Source: Paenibacillus cremeus (GTDB lineage: Bacteria > Bacillota > Bacilli > Paenibacillales > NBRC-103111). From it: DNA of 64,000 nt. A program made the translations under genes and the position numbers. The notes below the pieces were generated by a model. That model was not told the DNA's origin, did no database searches, and worked only from the letters and a program-made list of their open reading frames with translations. Shown here in pieces: positions 52,589-61,407 of this stretch. The stretch spans positions 62,001 through 126,000 of the forward strand of contig NZ_VNJI01000016.1 of NCBI RefSeq assembly GCF_007786445.1, read 5' to 3'. Within the stretch, counting starts at the first letter, position 1, and each line of letters opens with the position of its first letter.

Positions 52589-54168
52589 TGTGCCCCGGCT
52601 CCTTCCCCTAGCTCGAGTAAAAATAACGCGGTATACACACTGTTATTAGTCCACACAATCTGCTTGGAGGTCATCGGAAAGCTCGGGATTTCGGTGCCGC
52701 CATGAAATTGCTGCGTGAGCACCAGCGTATTGGCCAGCGAGCGGGCTTTGGCCAGGTAGATCGGCTTACCGGTGACCTCGTGCGCTTTCGCGTACACCCG
52801 CATGACCACCGCTGTGGCGCGGGCAACAAGAACAAAGCCGAACTGCTCGATGACCGCCGGCGTTAGCCAGGTATCGACTGCATACTGCGAGTATTTGGTC
52901 GGCCCTCCAGGGAAGCCAAGGGTTTTCCAGGCTTCGGTCGGTTTTTCCCAGACGATGAATTGATCCTCGACAAAACGAAGCAGCTCCTCCGCGATCCGAA
53001 TCCGTTCTTCCTGCCCCTCAGCATTGGATAAAAGGTAAAAAGCCGTGTCCGCCGCTTGCTCGTAAGCCATTTTTCGATAGGGCACCTTGATCTGCACGTC
53101 TTCGAACTGGGCATCCCAATGGAAGCCGCGCACCGGATGCTCGACGAGCCACTGCCCGATTTGCTCGGCGATGGATCCGAATTCCGTAATTTGATACTGC
53201 TTTTTTAGCCGCTCGAAGAAAAATAAGATCCACGTCGGGATGACCGGCTTCGGTTTCAGCTCTTCTCCGGTATGCCGATTGACGACGAGCGGCCACGTGC
53301 CGTCTTCACGCCGGATGCGGGCATACGTGCGCGCCATGCGCAGCGCTGCTTGCATGTACTTCTCCTCCTGCGTCACATCATACAGGTCGAGGAAGCCGAA
53401 CCCGGCTCGAACCGGCTCGCTGAGCATCATCTGATCGATGTTCGTTTGGGCGACTCGGAAGTGCCAGTCGTCGATGGCGTTCTCCGGGTTCACCCAGTAG
53501 ACCGGTGTGAAATGCTCGAACGGACTGCCTTCAGGCGCGGCATGGGCGATCAAGAAATCAGCCATTCGCCGGGCGATAGTCAATGCATCGCTGGCTTCCT
53601 GCGGGGTTTCTGTCGCGAGCTTGGAGAAAGCCGCCATGCCGCGGATCGAGGCGCCGATTTCCTTGGAGGCAAAGCAGTTCAGGAACATCTCCGGATGCGG
53701 CTTGCCCTCGGTCAGCCAGATCTGAAACCGCGGATGATGAAACAGCGCACGGAGGCCGGTCATGCCGGCTTCGGTATAGGAGATGGGCGGAGGTTCATTG
53801 TAAGGGCCATTAAAGATAGGGGCCCGGTAGATAGGCAGCTCGCCGGAGGTACCGACAACTTCGCCGGTGCCACGATCTATGCCTTCCACCTTGACGGTGG
53901 CCAGCCCCTGCGGGATGTCGTTCCAGATGGGTGTTAGAGCCGCCCAAGGAACGTCCGCTTCAAAGCTGCGCGTGATCCCATCCTCCGCATCGACGGTAAA
54001 CCGGTACGCGGCAGCCCCCGGAACAAGCGGAAGGTCAAAAGCCGGAGCATAAACGAAGCGTTTGGCGAACTTGTTCCAGAACGGCGCTTCTTCCGAGCCC
54101 GGCTTCCCGGGTCTTAACGGCTCCCGAGTTTCTTGCAGCTCCTGCGCGGTAAACGAACCCTTTTTCAT
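52585..54168 (-). CDS. Six-hairpin glycosidase-like protein of unknown function
   Basis: 527 residues. The first ~150 residues are beta-rich with an immunoglobulin-like look (PLVPGAAAYRFTVDAEDG). The rest is a run of helical pairs typical of an alpha/alpha six-barrel (MSEPVRAGFGFLDLYDVTQEEKYMQAALRMARTYARIRREDGTWPLVVNRHTGE), as in GH and polysaccharide-lyase families. I did not recognise a specific family. GGAGG lies 9 bases before the ATG at 54168. It sits between the exporter and the sulfatase and overlaps the sulfatase start, so it probably acts on the same sulfated substrate. Confidence 0.6.
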   Translation of the reverse strand: MKKGSFTAQELQETREPLRPGKPGSEEAPFWNKFAKRFVYAPAFDLPLVPGAAAYRFTVDAEDGITRSFEADVPWAALTPIWNDIPQGLATVKVEGIDRGTGEVVGTSGELPIYRAPIFNGPYNEPPPISYTEAGMTGLRALFHHPRFQIWLTEGKPHPEMFLNCFASKEIGASIRGMAAFSKLATETPQEASDALTIARRMADFLIAHAAPEGSPFEHFTPVYWVNPENAIDDWHFRVAQTNIDQMMLSEPVRAGFGFLDLYDVTQEEKYMQAALRMARTYARIRREDGTWPLVVNRHTGEELKPKPVIPTWILFFFERLKKQYQITEFGSIAEQIGQWLVEHPVRGFHWDAQFEDVQIKVPYRKMAYEQAADTAFYLLSNAEGQEERIRIAEELLRFVEDQFIVWEKPTEAWKTLGFPGGPTKYSQYAVDTWLTPAVIEQFGFVLVARATAVVMRVYAKAHEVTGKPIYLAKARSLANTLVLTQQFHGGTEIPSFPMTSKQIVWTNNSVYTALFLLELGEGAGAQ

Positions 54169-54191
54169 GAACATCAGCCTCCAATAATAAG

Positions 54192-54908
54192 TTATAAAGA
54201 CGAGTATAAGAGCTGAATTCCAGTAAAGCAGAGAATAACCAAGCAAATGCGGCGGAACAGCTGCTGCTGGATGTGCTTGAACAACCATTGTCCGAGCAGG
54301 ATGCCGGCAGCGACAAGGGGGATCGACAGGCCGATCGACGTCCAGACGGAAGCCGGCGGACGGCTGAGGCTAAGCTGAAAAATCGCGCTAACGGTATAGA
54401 TGGAAATGTAATAAGCCAGGGTGGTGCTGCGCAGCGCTGTTTTGTCGATGGACATTCCGGAAAAATAAGCCAGCAACGGAGGGCCGGGAATGCCGATGGC
54501 GGTCGAGAGAAAGCCTGAGATCCCCCCGACGATTCGATCCTTGAGCGGGGAGGGCTTCACCTGAAAATGCAGCAAAAGTAAGACGGTGAATAAAAGAATG
54601 CAGATGCCCACGCCGAGCTTTAAAGTTTCGACAGGCAGGTACTGATAAACAAGAAGTCCGGCAGGCATGCCGATGAAGCTTCCGGTGAGGAGCCGCTTAA
54701 GAAGGGCGGTGTCCATCTCGGTTCGGATTCGGTAAAACATGAACAGGGACAGCAGGCATGAGAGTACAGTGTTGATGACAACGGCTTCATGCGCGTCATA
54801 GATGAAGAGGAGAAAGGGCACGGTCATGATGGAGAAGCCGAAGCCCGTACTGGTCTGCAGCGCGGAGGACAACAGGATGATGAGGAGCAGGAAGGTGAGC
54901 GATGCCAT
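54192..54908 (-). CDS. TauE/SafE-family sulfite or sulfonate exporter
   Basis: 238 residues, seven to eight predicted helices; begins MASLTFLLLIILLSSALQTSTGFGFS and has the paired halves (GFLSTAIGIPGPPLLAYF) typical of TauE/SafE. The family exports organosulfur or sulfur oxyanions and some small acids. Its start lies 3 bases past the GntR stop and has no strong ribosome site, so translation is probably coupled. Its place beside a sulfatase suggests disposal of sulfate or sulfite, or uptake of the substrate. Confidence 0.85.
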   Translation of the reverse strand: MASLTFLLLIILLSSALQTSTGFGFSIMTVPFLLFIYDAHEAVVINTVLSCLLSLFMFYRIRTEMDTALLKRLLTGSFIGMPAGLLVYQYLPVETLKLGVGICILLFTVLLLLHFQVKPSPLKDRIVGGISGFLSTAIGIPGPPLLAYFSGMSIDKTALRSTTLAYYISIYTVSAIFQLSLSRPPASVWTSIGLSIPLVAAGILLGQWLFKHIQQQLFRRICLVILCFTGIQLLYSSL

Positions 54909-54911
54909 CGG

Positions 54912-55589
54912 TCAGACCAGCCGGTTGTAATGATTCAGCACCATGAGCTTGCCTGCTTCAATGTGCTCTTTCATGGTCTGCAGGAGCCGCGGGAGATCGC
55001 CTTGCCGGATGGCCTGCACGATTTTGAGATGCCGGTTCTCTACCACGCCTTTGTTAACCGGATGGGTATGAATTCGGCCGTAGCTTTGGAATAGCTGGAT
55101 TCGCGATTGGAGATTGTTCCAGATTTCCAGCAGCAGGGCGTGCTCACTGCGTTCATAGAACAGGCCATGGAATTGGATGTCAATTTCCGCTACCTCTTCG
55201 AACTTGCCGGCCTGGGTGAGATTATCCATATTTTTAGCGTAGACCTCCAGCTTATCGCAATCCGCAGGCGTCAATCGGGGAAAAGCCAGCTCCACCGCCA
55301 TCAGCTCCAGTGAAATCCGGATGCTGTAGACCTCTTCGATGAAGGTTTCGGTAATTTGAATTACGTTGGTGCCCTTGTAAGGGATGACATGAATCAATCC
55401 CTCCGTGGCTAACTGGCTGAAGGCTTGCCGGACCGGTGTGATGCTCACGTTCAGCGTTTTGGCGACATTGGCTTCTACGAGGCGCTCACCCAGCTTGAGA
55501 TCACCGCGAAAAATCGCCTTCCGCAGCGTCTCCGCTACCTTCTGGCTAATGCTTCGTTCCGTTGCAATCTGCAGGTCCATCTTTTCCAT
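54912..55589 (-). CDS. GntR-family regulator (FadR/FCD type)
   Basis: 225 residues. Winged helix-turn-helix ISQKVAETLRKAIFRGDLKLGERLVEANVAKTLNVSITPVRQAFSQLATEGLI, then an FCD effector domain with the metal-binding His region EIDIQFHGLFYERS and ENRHLKIVQAI. The ATG at 55589 follows TAGGAGTGA by 8 bases, better than GTG 55601. First gene of the minus operon, divergent from the enolase-superfamily gene, with a perfect palindrome between. FCD regulators often sense sugar acids such as uronates or galactonate. Confidence 0.9.
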   Translation of the reverse strand: MEKMDLQIATERSISQKVAETLRKAIFRGDLKLGERLVEANVAKTLNVSITPVRQAFSQLATEGLIHVIPYKGTNVIQITETFIEEVYSIRISLELMAVELAFPRLTPADCDKLEVYAKNMDNLTQAGKFEEVAEIDIQFHGLFYERSEHALLLEIWNNLQSRIQLFQSYGRIHTHPVNKGVVENRHLKIVQAIRQGDLPRLLQTMKEHIEAGKLMVLNHYNRLV

Positions 55590-55653
55590 GGAAAGGTTCA
55601 CTCCTACATGTTCGGATGTTCAGTTGTTCAGTTGAGAGGTAATATAAATTCAA

Positions 55654-55682
55654 TTGACAAATTCAGGAAGGCGACTTACAGT
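55654..55682 (+). promoter_or_regulatory. Promoter of the enolase-SDR-aldolase-ADH operon
   Basis: TTGACA (55654-55659) and TACAGT (55677-55682) are 17 bases apart. The -10 is weak. The GntR palindrome begins 8 bases later, over the expected start point. Confidence 0.55.
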
Positions 55683-55690
55683 GATAATAT

Positions 55691-55709
55691 ATCATGCATG
55701 ATGCATGAT
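55691..55709. promoter_or_regulatory. Perfect 19-base palindromic GntR operator
   Basis: ATCATGCATGATGCATGAT is perfectly symmetric about a central G. It lies between the divergent GntR and enolase-superfamily genes; FCD-type GntR proteins bind such short inverted repeats. Binding here would block both directions. Confidence 0.75.
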
Positions 55710-55760
55710 TTCAATCGAAAACTATGCTTTTACTTTTTCGTAAAAGAGGGTGCGTTGCTT

Positions 55761-56942
55761 TTGAAGATCACCGGTATTGAAGCGAAGGTTGTAAAAGTCA
55801 GCCGAGAGCTGCAAAGCTTCAGCGGAACCGCAGGTACGCCGGGGACGTTCGTGCAGATGGCGGGCGGAGCGGCTTCGGATTATGGCTGGACCAAGGAGTA
55901 TTCCTCCTTGTACTCGAAGAAGGTGGAAAGCTTGATGGTCAAAATCACCACCGACACCGGAATCGTCGGCTGGGGTGAAGCTCAGGTGCCCGTAGGTCCC
56001 GAAGCGCCGCAAGCGCTGGTGAGGCAGGTGCTGTCACCGATTTTGCTGGATCAGGATCCGCTCGGAATCGAGGTCTTGTGGTTTCAGATGTACAATTCCC
56101 TGCGCGGCAGAGGACACCGTGGCAGCTTTATGATGGACGCGATCGGCGCCGTCGATACTGCACTGTGGGATATTGCAGGCAAGCATTACGGCCAGCCGGT
56201 GTATCGGCTGCTCGGGGGCGCTTTTCGGGAAGGTATTCCGCTCTACCATTCGGGAGTCTCCGGCACCACGGCCAGTGAGAAGGCGGCCTCGGCGCAAGAG
56301 GCGGTTAGCAAGGGCTATAAGGCGATAAAAGTTTACATAGGCAAAGGGCTGCGTGAAGACATCGCCGTGATGAAAGCGATTCGTGAGGCGGTTGGCGACG
56401 ACATCACCTTGATGGCGGATGCTTTGTGGATGTACAACGTCCATGACGCGCTTCGGCTGGGGGCCGCCTTGGAGAAGCTGGATGTGGCGCTGTTGGAGGC
56501 GCCTACCGTGATGGAGGATGTGCAGGGGCATGCTCAGCTGACCCAAGCGTTGAAGCTTGCCGTCGCCCAAGGGGAAACGGAGCGGACGCGGTATCAGTTT
56601 TTGCCGTATTTGAAGGAGCGGGCGCTGGATGTCATTCAGCCGGATATCGGGCGAACGGGGATTTCGGAGGGGAAGAAGATTGTGACGCTGGCCGAAACGT
56701 TCAACATCCCGGCGGCGCTGCATATGGCGATTGGCCAATGCGTCTATGTCGCGGCCTCCGCTCATGTAGCGACTGCCACTCCGAATCTGCTGTGGCTGGA
56801 GATGAATCCCGTCATGCTGGAGATGGCGAACCGGTTTCAACGTACTCCATGGACGGTCGCAGACGGCATGCTTAAGGTGCCCGATCTGCCCGGACTCGGA
56901 ATCGAGATCGATGAAGAAGCGCTTCAGCGCTGCGTCGAGTAG
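55761..56942 (+). CDS. Enolase-superfamily dehydratase (mandelate racemase/muconate lactonizing type)
   Basis: 393 residues from TTG 55761 (AGAGGGTG upstream). The frame stays open back into the gntR gene but has no ribosome site there. N-terminal capping domain, then the barrel with RGHRGSFMMDAIGAVDTALWDIAGKHYGQPVYRLLGG, the KVY strand in place of the usual KxK, MADALWMYN, LLEAPTV and GETERT, which carry the Mg2+ ligands. ALHMAIG is near the terminal His. It probably dehydrates a sugar acid to a 2-keto-3-deoxy acid. First of four catabolic genes. Confidence 0.87.
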   Translation: MKITGIEAKVVKVSRELQSFSGTAGTPGTFVQMAGGAASDYGWTKEYSSLYSKKVESLMVKITTDTGIVGWGEAQVPVGPEAPQALVRQVLSPILLDQDPLGIEVLWFQMYNSLRGRGHRGSFMMDAIGAVDTALWDIAGKHYGQPVYRLLGGAFREGIPLYHSGVSGTTASEKAASAQEAVSKGYKAIKVYIGKGLREDIAVMKAIREAVGDDITLMADALWMYNVHDALRLGAALEKLDVALLEAPTVMEDVQGHAQLTQALKLAVAQGETERTRYQFLPYLKERALDVIQPDIGRTGISEGKKIVTLAETFNIPAALHMAIGQCVYVAASAHVATATPNLLWLEMNPVMLEMANRFQRTPWTVADGMLKVPDLPGLGIEIDEEALQRCVE

Positions 56943-56956
56943 GGAGGCAGGCTGAC

Positions 56957-57727
56957 ATGAACTTGAAAGGGCAAACGGCGATCATTAGCGGGGGGCTGGG
57001 CGATATTGGCCGGGCGATTGCTCTTGAGCTGGCGGCGGATGGCGCTAACGTCTCGCTTGGCGATGTGCTGCCTCCGGATCAGGCGGGCGGATTTTTGGAG
57101 CAGCTTCGTGGCTATGATGTCAGCGCCATGTACACGCAGATGGATATTCGCGATGCCTCGGCGGTTGCGAGTTGGATTCATGAAACCGCTTCCGAAGCCG
57201 GGCTGGGCATCCCGTCGCTGATCATCTCCAATGCGGGCATCGTAACCCGAGCCTCGTTCTTGGACATAACGAATGAGCAGTGGGACAACGAGTTTGCTGT
57301 CAATGTGGGCGGCGCGTTGTCGATGTGCCGGTCCGCCGCGCAATTGCTAATTCAAAACGGACTCCCAGGAAAAATCGTGCTGGTCGGCAGCTGGGCCGCC
57401 CATCGGCCCAATAAGGCGATTCCCGCGTACTGTGCCTCCAAAGCCGCGCTGCGCATGCTCGGTCAGGTGATGGCGATGGAGCTGGCCGGTCACGGGATCA
57501 CCGTGGGCGAAGTGGCTCCGGGCGCTGTGAACGCAGGGCTGTCCGCGAAAAATTTGCAGGCCATGACGCCGGAGCAGATTGAGGCGAAAATCCCGGTAGG
57601 CACATGGATCCGGCCTGAGGAGGTGGCCTGGCAGGTCGCCCATCTGTGCGATCCGCGGAACGCGAATATGACCGGCAGTGTCGTAGTGATGGACGGGGGA
57701 CTTTCCTTGACCAGCAAGTGGACATAG
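56957..57727 (+). CDS. Short-chain dehydrogenase/reductase
   Basis: 256 residues. Cofactor motif SGGLGDIGRAIA near the N-terminus, NAG motif ISNAGIV, catalytic Ser in VGSWAA and Tyr/Lys in YCASKAA. C-terminus SVVMDGG-like (GSVVVMDGG). GGGAGG precedes ATG, 14 bases after the dehydratase stop. In a non-phosphorylated pathway it could oxidise a sugar or a 2-keto-3-deoxy acid. Confidence 0.92.
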   Translation: MNLKGQTAIISGGLGDIGRAIALELAADGANVSLGDVLPPDQAGGFLEQLRGYDVSAMYTQMDIRDASAVASWIHETASEAGLGIPSLIISNAGIVTRASFLDITNEQWDNEFAVNVGGALSMCRSAAQLLIQNGLPGKIVLVGSWAAHRPNKAIPAYCASKAALRMLGQVMAMELAGHGITVGEVAPGAVNAGLSAKNLQAMTPEQIEAKIPVGTWIRPEEVAWQVAHLCDPRNANMTGSVVVMDGGLSLTSKWT

Positions 57728-57780
57728 CTTGTAGCTTGTAGCTAGACCCATCTCTGCATTTGAAGGAGTGACGATTCATC

Positions 57781-58686
57781 ATGGCGAACCTATTAGCAGG
57801 TGTATTCCCCATTTTGGCGACATGCTTCCATGACAACGATGAGATCGACTACGAGAGCCAGCAGCAATTGATCGAATTTTGTATCAAGGGCGGGGTGCAC
57901 GGTCTTGTGCTTTGTGCCAACGCTTCGGAAGGACATTTGTTATCCGATCAGGAAAAGCGCGATTTGATCGCGTTTTGCTTGCGGCAAATCGACGGAAGAG
58001 TGCCAGTCATCGTCACCGTCAATCATCCTTCCGCCAAAGTATCCGCAGAGCTCGCTCAATTTGCCGAGGCGCACGGAGCCGCAGCAGTGATGTCGATGCC
58101 GCCGTTCTTCGGGAGATGGCGCGCGGGGCTGGATGAGATCTCCCGTTATTTCGGCCTGCTGAACGATGCGGTGCAAATACCGATCGTCGTGCAGGATCAT
58201 GTGCTGAGCGATATTCAAATGCCGGTATCCTTTCTCGTCGATCTGGCTAGAAAATACCCTCGTGTGCGCTACATGAAAATGGAAGCGGGCAATATCAACT
58301 TTAAGACAAAGCAGCTGCTGCAGGTGGAGAATCAGCCGTTTCTCGGCATTTTTGGCGGCAACAGCGGATGCTTTATGCCGGAGGAGATCGAGTCCGGCTG
58401 CACGGGCACGATGCCGGCCTGCTACATGCCGGAGGTGTTCCGCAAAACGTGGGATATGGTACAGGAGGGGCGAGAGGAAGAAGCAGTGGCCTATTTCACC
58501 CCGTTTTCGCGATTGGCGGCCTATGAGAAGGATGTGGCCAACCGCTGCGTGTGGAAAGAGATTCTGGTCGCTCGAGGGGTCATTGCAGGCCATGCGGTTC
58601 GGCAGCCCAAGCCTTCTTTTGCCAGCGACTGGCAGCTCAATCAGCTGCTGAAGGTGGCACAGAGAGCGGGTCTAATCTCAGTTTAG
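57781..58686 (+). CDS. DapA-family aldolase/dehydratase (KDG aldolase-like)
   Basis: 301 residues. TIM barrel with LVLCANASEGHLL in place of GTTGE, VTVNHPSA, and the Schiff-base Lys in YMKMEAGN. Members act as 4-hydroxy-tetrahydrodipicolinate synthase, N-acetylneuraminate lyase, or 2-keto-3-deoxy-sugar-acid aldolases. The neighbours favour the last. GAAGGAGTGA precedes ATG by nine bases; 53 bases separate it from the SDR gene. Confidence 0.9.
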   Translation: MANLLAGVFPILATCFHDNDEIDYESQQQLIEFCIKGGVHGLVLCANASEGHLLSDQEKRDLIAFCLRQIDGRVPVIVTVNHPSAKVSAELAQFAEAHGAAAVMSMPPFFGRWRAGLDEISRYFGLLNDAVQIPIVVQDHVLSDIQMPVSFLVDLARKYPRVRYMKMEAGNINFKTKQLLQVENQPFLGIFGGNSGCFMPEEIESGCTGTMPACYMPEVFRKTWDMVQEGREEEAVAYFTPFSRLAAYEKDVANRCVWKEILVARGVIAGHAVRQPKPSFASDWQLNQLLKVAQRAGLISV

Positions 58687-58707
58687 TAAAGGAGCGGGAG
58701 AGCTAAG

Positions 58708-59730
58708 ATGACGGCTAATTCGATGAGAGCGCTAGTATATGAAGGACCGCGAATCATGAACCTGCGGGAGCTGCCGGTCCCCGAGCCTGGGGAACAGGAG
58801 GCTCTGATCGAGGTTCGGCGTGCGGGCATTTGCGGGTCCGAGCTAGGAGGGTACTTGGGCCATAATTCTCTGCGCAAGCCTCCCTTGGTGATGGGGCACG
58901 AATTTTCCGGCGTTGTGCGCAAGCTGGGGAGTCGGGTGACGTCCGTGAAGGAAGGGGATCGCGTCACGGTCAATCCCCTGATCACCTGCGGGCATTGCGC
59001 GTACTGCCAGTCCGGGAGAGACCAGCTGTGCCTGGAGCGGCAGCTGATCGGCGCCCATCGGCCGGGTGCTTTTGCCGGCTTCGTGAGCGTCCCGGCCAAG
59101 AACCTGTATCGCCTGCCGGAGCATGTCAGCATGGATGAAGGGGCGCTGGTCGAGCCGCTCGCCTGCGCCGTTCATGTGTGCCGGCTGCTCCAGCTGTCGT
59201 CCGGAGATCGTTTGTTTATCGCCGGGGCGGGTCCGATCGGCTTGTTCGTACTTCTAGCTGCGCAAGCCTTCGGTCTGCAGGATGTCGTCATCTCCGATCT
59301 TAATCGGGAGCGGCTGGACATCGCGGAGGAGCTTGGCGGGATCGCGGTCGAGGGCGCCGTCGACGCCTGGAAGGCTGCGCATCTGGCCGAAGGCTTCGAT
59401 GCCGCTGTGGATGCGGTGGGGGCGGAAGCCACCCGCACCGGATGCGTGACCGCCGTAAAGCCGGGCGGCAAAGTGATTTTTACCGGCCTGCACGAAGCGG
59501 ACAGCAAGCTGCCGATCAATCTGGCGGTGCGCAGCGAAATCAGCATGCAGGGCGCCTTCGCCTATGCGCCGCAAGACTTTGCGTTAGCCTTGCAGTGGAT
59601 CAGCGAAGGGAAAAACCGGCTGGCGCCGTGGACGGTCGTTGCTCCTTTGGCAGAGGGAGGACCCAGCTTCGAGAAGCTGATCACCGGGCCGGGGAAAACG
59701 GCGAAAATTTTGCTGGATACTCAGGGGTAG
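58708..59730 (+). CDS. Zinc-dependent medium-chain alcohol/sugar-alcohol dehydrogenase
   Basis: 340 residues. Catalytic Zn region AGICGSELGGYLG and GHEFSGVVRKLGS; structural zinc Cys series CGHCAYCQSGRDQLC; NAD fold AGAGPIGLFVLLAAQA. It resembles sorbitol/threonine/galactitol-phosphate dehydrogenases. AAAGGAG precedes ATG. Last gene of the operon. It would oxidise a hydroxyl of the sugar or the aldolase product. Confidence 0.92.
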   Translation: MTANSMRALVYEGPRIMNLRELPVPEPGEQEALIEVRRAGICGSELGGYLGHNSLRKPPLVMGHEFSGVVRKLGSRVTSVKEGDRVTVNPLITCGHCAYCQSGRDQLCLERQLIGAHRPGAFAGFVSVPAKNLYRLPEHVSMDEGALVEPLACAVHVCRLLQLSSGDRLFIAGAGPIGLFVLLAAQAFGLQDVVISDLNRERLDIAEELGGIAVEGAVDAWKAAHLAEGFDAAVDAVGAEATRTGCVTAVKPGGKVIFTGLHEADSKLPINLAVRSEISMQGAFAYAPQDFALALQWISEGKNRLAPWTVVAPLAEGGPSFEKLITGPGKTAKILLDTQG

Positions 59731-59737
59731 TCCAAAT

Positions 59738-59776
59738 GGGGTGGTAAAGGAACACTTTGTTCCTCTATCACCCAAA
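59738..59776. terminator. Hairpin between convergent operons
   Basis: GGGGTGGTAAAGGAAC pairs with GTTCCTCTATCACCC around ACTTT. T-runs are short on both strands; probably bidirectional termination. Confidence 0.6.
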
Positions 59777-59826
59777 TTTAACGAAGCTCAAGCTTCGTGC
59801 TGATCCGGCGCTAGCTCTGCCTGCCC

Positions 59827-61407
59827 TCACTGATTCCGAAACTCCGTCGGTGTCATGCCCGTCAGCTCCTTGAAGATCGCGCAATAATAATTCGCGTTGC
59901 TGAAGCCGACGGCTTTGGCGACATCGTTGATTTTGCTGCTCGGGCTCTGCAGATGAAGCTTCGACTTCTCGATACGGATGCGATTGACATACTCCGAGAA
60001 CACTTCGCCCGTTTCATTGCGGAACAGCCTGCCCATATAAACGGAGTTAAAGTGCAGCTCCCTCGATAGCGTCTTCAGCGACAAATCCTCGTGATAATGC
60101 TGATCGATATACGCGACGAGCTCCTTGGTAACGCGGCTGAGGGTGGTTTTGCTCCGCAGCTCGAGCGCCGACAGGGCGGCGTTTAGCTTTTGATGCAGCC
60201 ACTGCTGCAATTTCTGCATATCGCGAAGCTCATGGACGGTCTTGAGCAGGCGATTGGGATCGTCAAAGATTTCGGCCGGAGGGATGCCCGCCGCGCGCAG
60301 CACTCGAAGCATGGAGATGACGATCTCCATCACCATCGTGGAGATGGCGCCGGGATCCGTGTCCTTCAGCGACAACCGTTCGAAGCAAGCCTCCAGATAG
60401 CCGGTCAACTCGCTCCTCCGGCCCCCCTTCAAAGCATCCTCGATGAAGAAGTAATCTACCGTAACCGATACTCCCCCAGGGTTCCTTTTCGCCATAATAT
60501 CCTCATAAAAGATCACATCGCCCTCACGGTAGTAAAAATGGTACTGCTGAATATGGAGCGCATTTTGGTAAGAAACATGAAGGTTCTTATAGCTGTTCAC
60601 CGTATTGCCGACGGTCAGAAGCCAATGGACGCCGGAGCCTCCCGGAGAGAGCTCATAGATGGCTTGAAGCGAGTTTTGGATTTGCTTCGTCGTTGGCGTG
60701 CCATCCCGGACCGTAAATATAACGACCACCCGGCCGGTATAATCCATAAAGCTGACCGCCAGCTCCGGGTCCAGGTTCGTGGCACAAATGCGCTGAATCG
60801 CTTGAAGCGTTTCCGGAGGCAGACTGCGATGCCCGCCGAGTCCCTCACTATAAAAATCAATCACAGCGACTCGCAGCTCACTATCGAGCAATCGCAGACG
60901 GGGATCAACTACCTCCAGCTTGCTTTTGAATTCATAGGAGCTGATCTGGTGATGAACGGCGCGGTTGAGCAAATTGCTCTTGATGCTTTCCCGGCCTTCC
61001 GTGTCCCGGAGCTCACGCAGCAGCTCGGACTCCAGCTTCTTCGTCACCTGATGCACGGTCTGTCTGAGCTCATCGACATTGACCGGCTTAAGCAAATAAT
61101 TTTCCACATGATATTTGATCGCTTCCTTGACGTACCGAAAGTCGTCATAGCCGCTCAAAACAACAAATTGGGTACCCATGCCCCGTTCATGGACACTGCG
61201 AATCAGCTCCAGCCCATCCATCACCGGCATCCGAATATCGCAGATGACCAGGTCCGGCCGATGCTCTTCGATGAATTTCAAGGCATCCGCACCGTTAGCC
61301 GCCTCCCCGCAAATCTCGATCCCGTATTCCTCCCACGGAATAATCATCCTCAAGCCGGAGCGGATCGAAGGCTCGTCGTCAACGATAAAAGTCCTGTACA
61401 AGGGCAT
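59827..61407 (-). CDS. Response regulator, YesN-like (CheY + AraC output)
   Basis: 526 residues. Receiver domain with FIVDDEPS and phosphoacceptor Asp57 in VICDIRMPVMDG; the middle is a linker; the C-terminus is an AraC helix-turn-helix (DLSLKTLSRELHFNSVYMGRLFRNETG, then INDVAKAVGFSNANYYCAIFK). The ATG at 61407 follows AAGGAG closely; an upstream in-frame ATG lies deeper in the kinase gene. It overlaps the kinase gene end by 29 bases. Likely controls the divergent lipoprotein transport gene. Confidence 0.92.
   Translation of the reverse strand: MPLYRTFIVDDEPSIRSGLRMIIPWEEYGIEICGEAANGADALKFIEEHRPDLVICDIRMPVMDGLELIRSVHERGMGTQFVVLSGYDDFRYVKEAIKYHVENYLLKPVNVDELRQTVHQVTKKLESELLRELRDTEGRESIKSNLLNRAVHHQISSYEFKSKLEVVDPRLRLLDSELRVAVIDFYSEGLGGHRSLPPETLQAIQRICATNLDPELAVSFMDYTGRVVVIFTVRDGTPTTKQIQNSLQAIYELSPGGSGVHWLLTVGNTVNSYKNLHVSYQNALHIQQYHFYYREGDVIFYEDIMAKRNPGGVSVTVDYFFIEDALKGGRRSELTGYLEACFERLSLKDTDPGAISTMVMEIVISMLRVLRAAGIPPAEIFDDPNRLLKTVHELRDMQKLQQWLHQKLNAALSALELRSKTTLSRVTKELVAYIDQHYHEDLSLKTLSRELHFNSVYMGRLFRNETGEVFSEYVNRIRIEKSKLHLQSPSSKINDVAKAVGFSNANYYCAIFKELTGMTPTEFRNQ

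Noticed and set aside
55425..55760. N-terminal extension of the enolase-superfamily gene back into gntR
   Set aside because: It would cross the palindrome, the promoter and the divergent gene, and has no ribosome site; the TTG at 55761 fits better.
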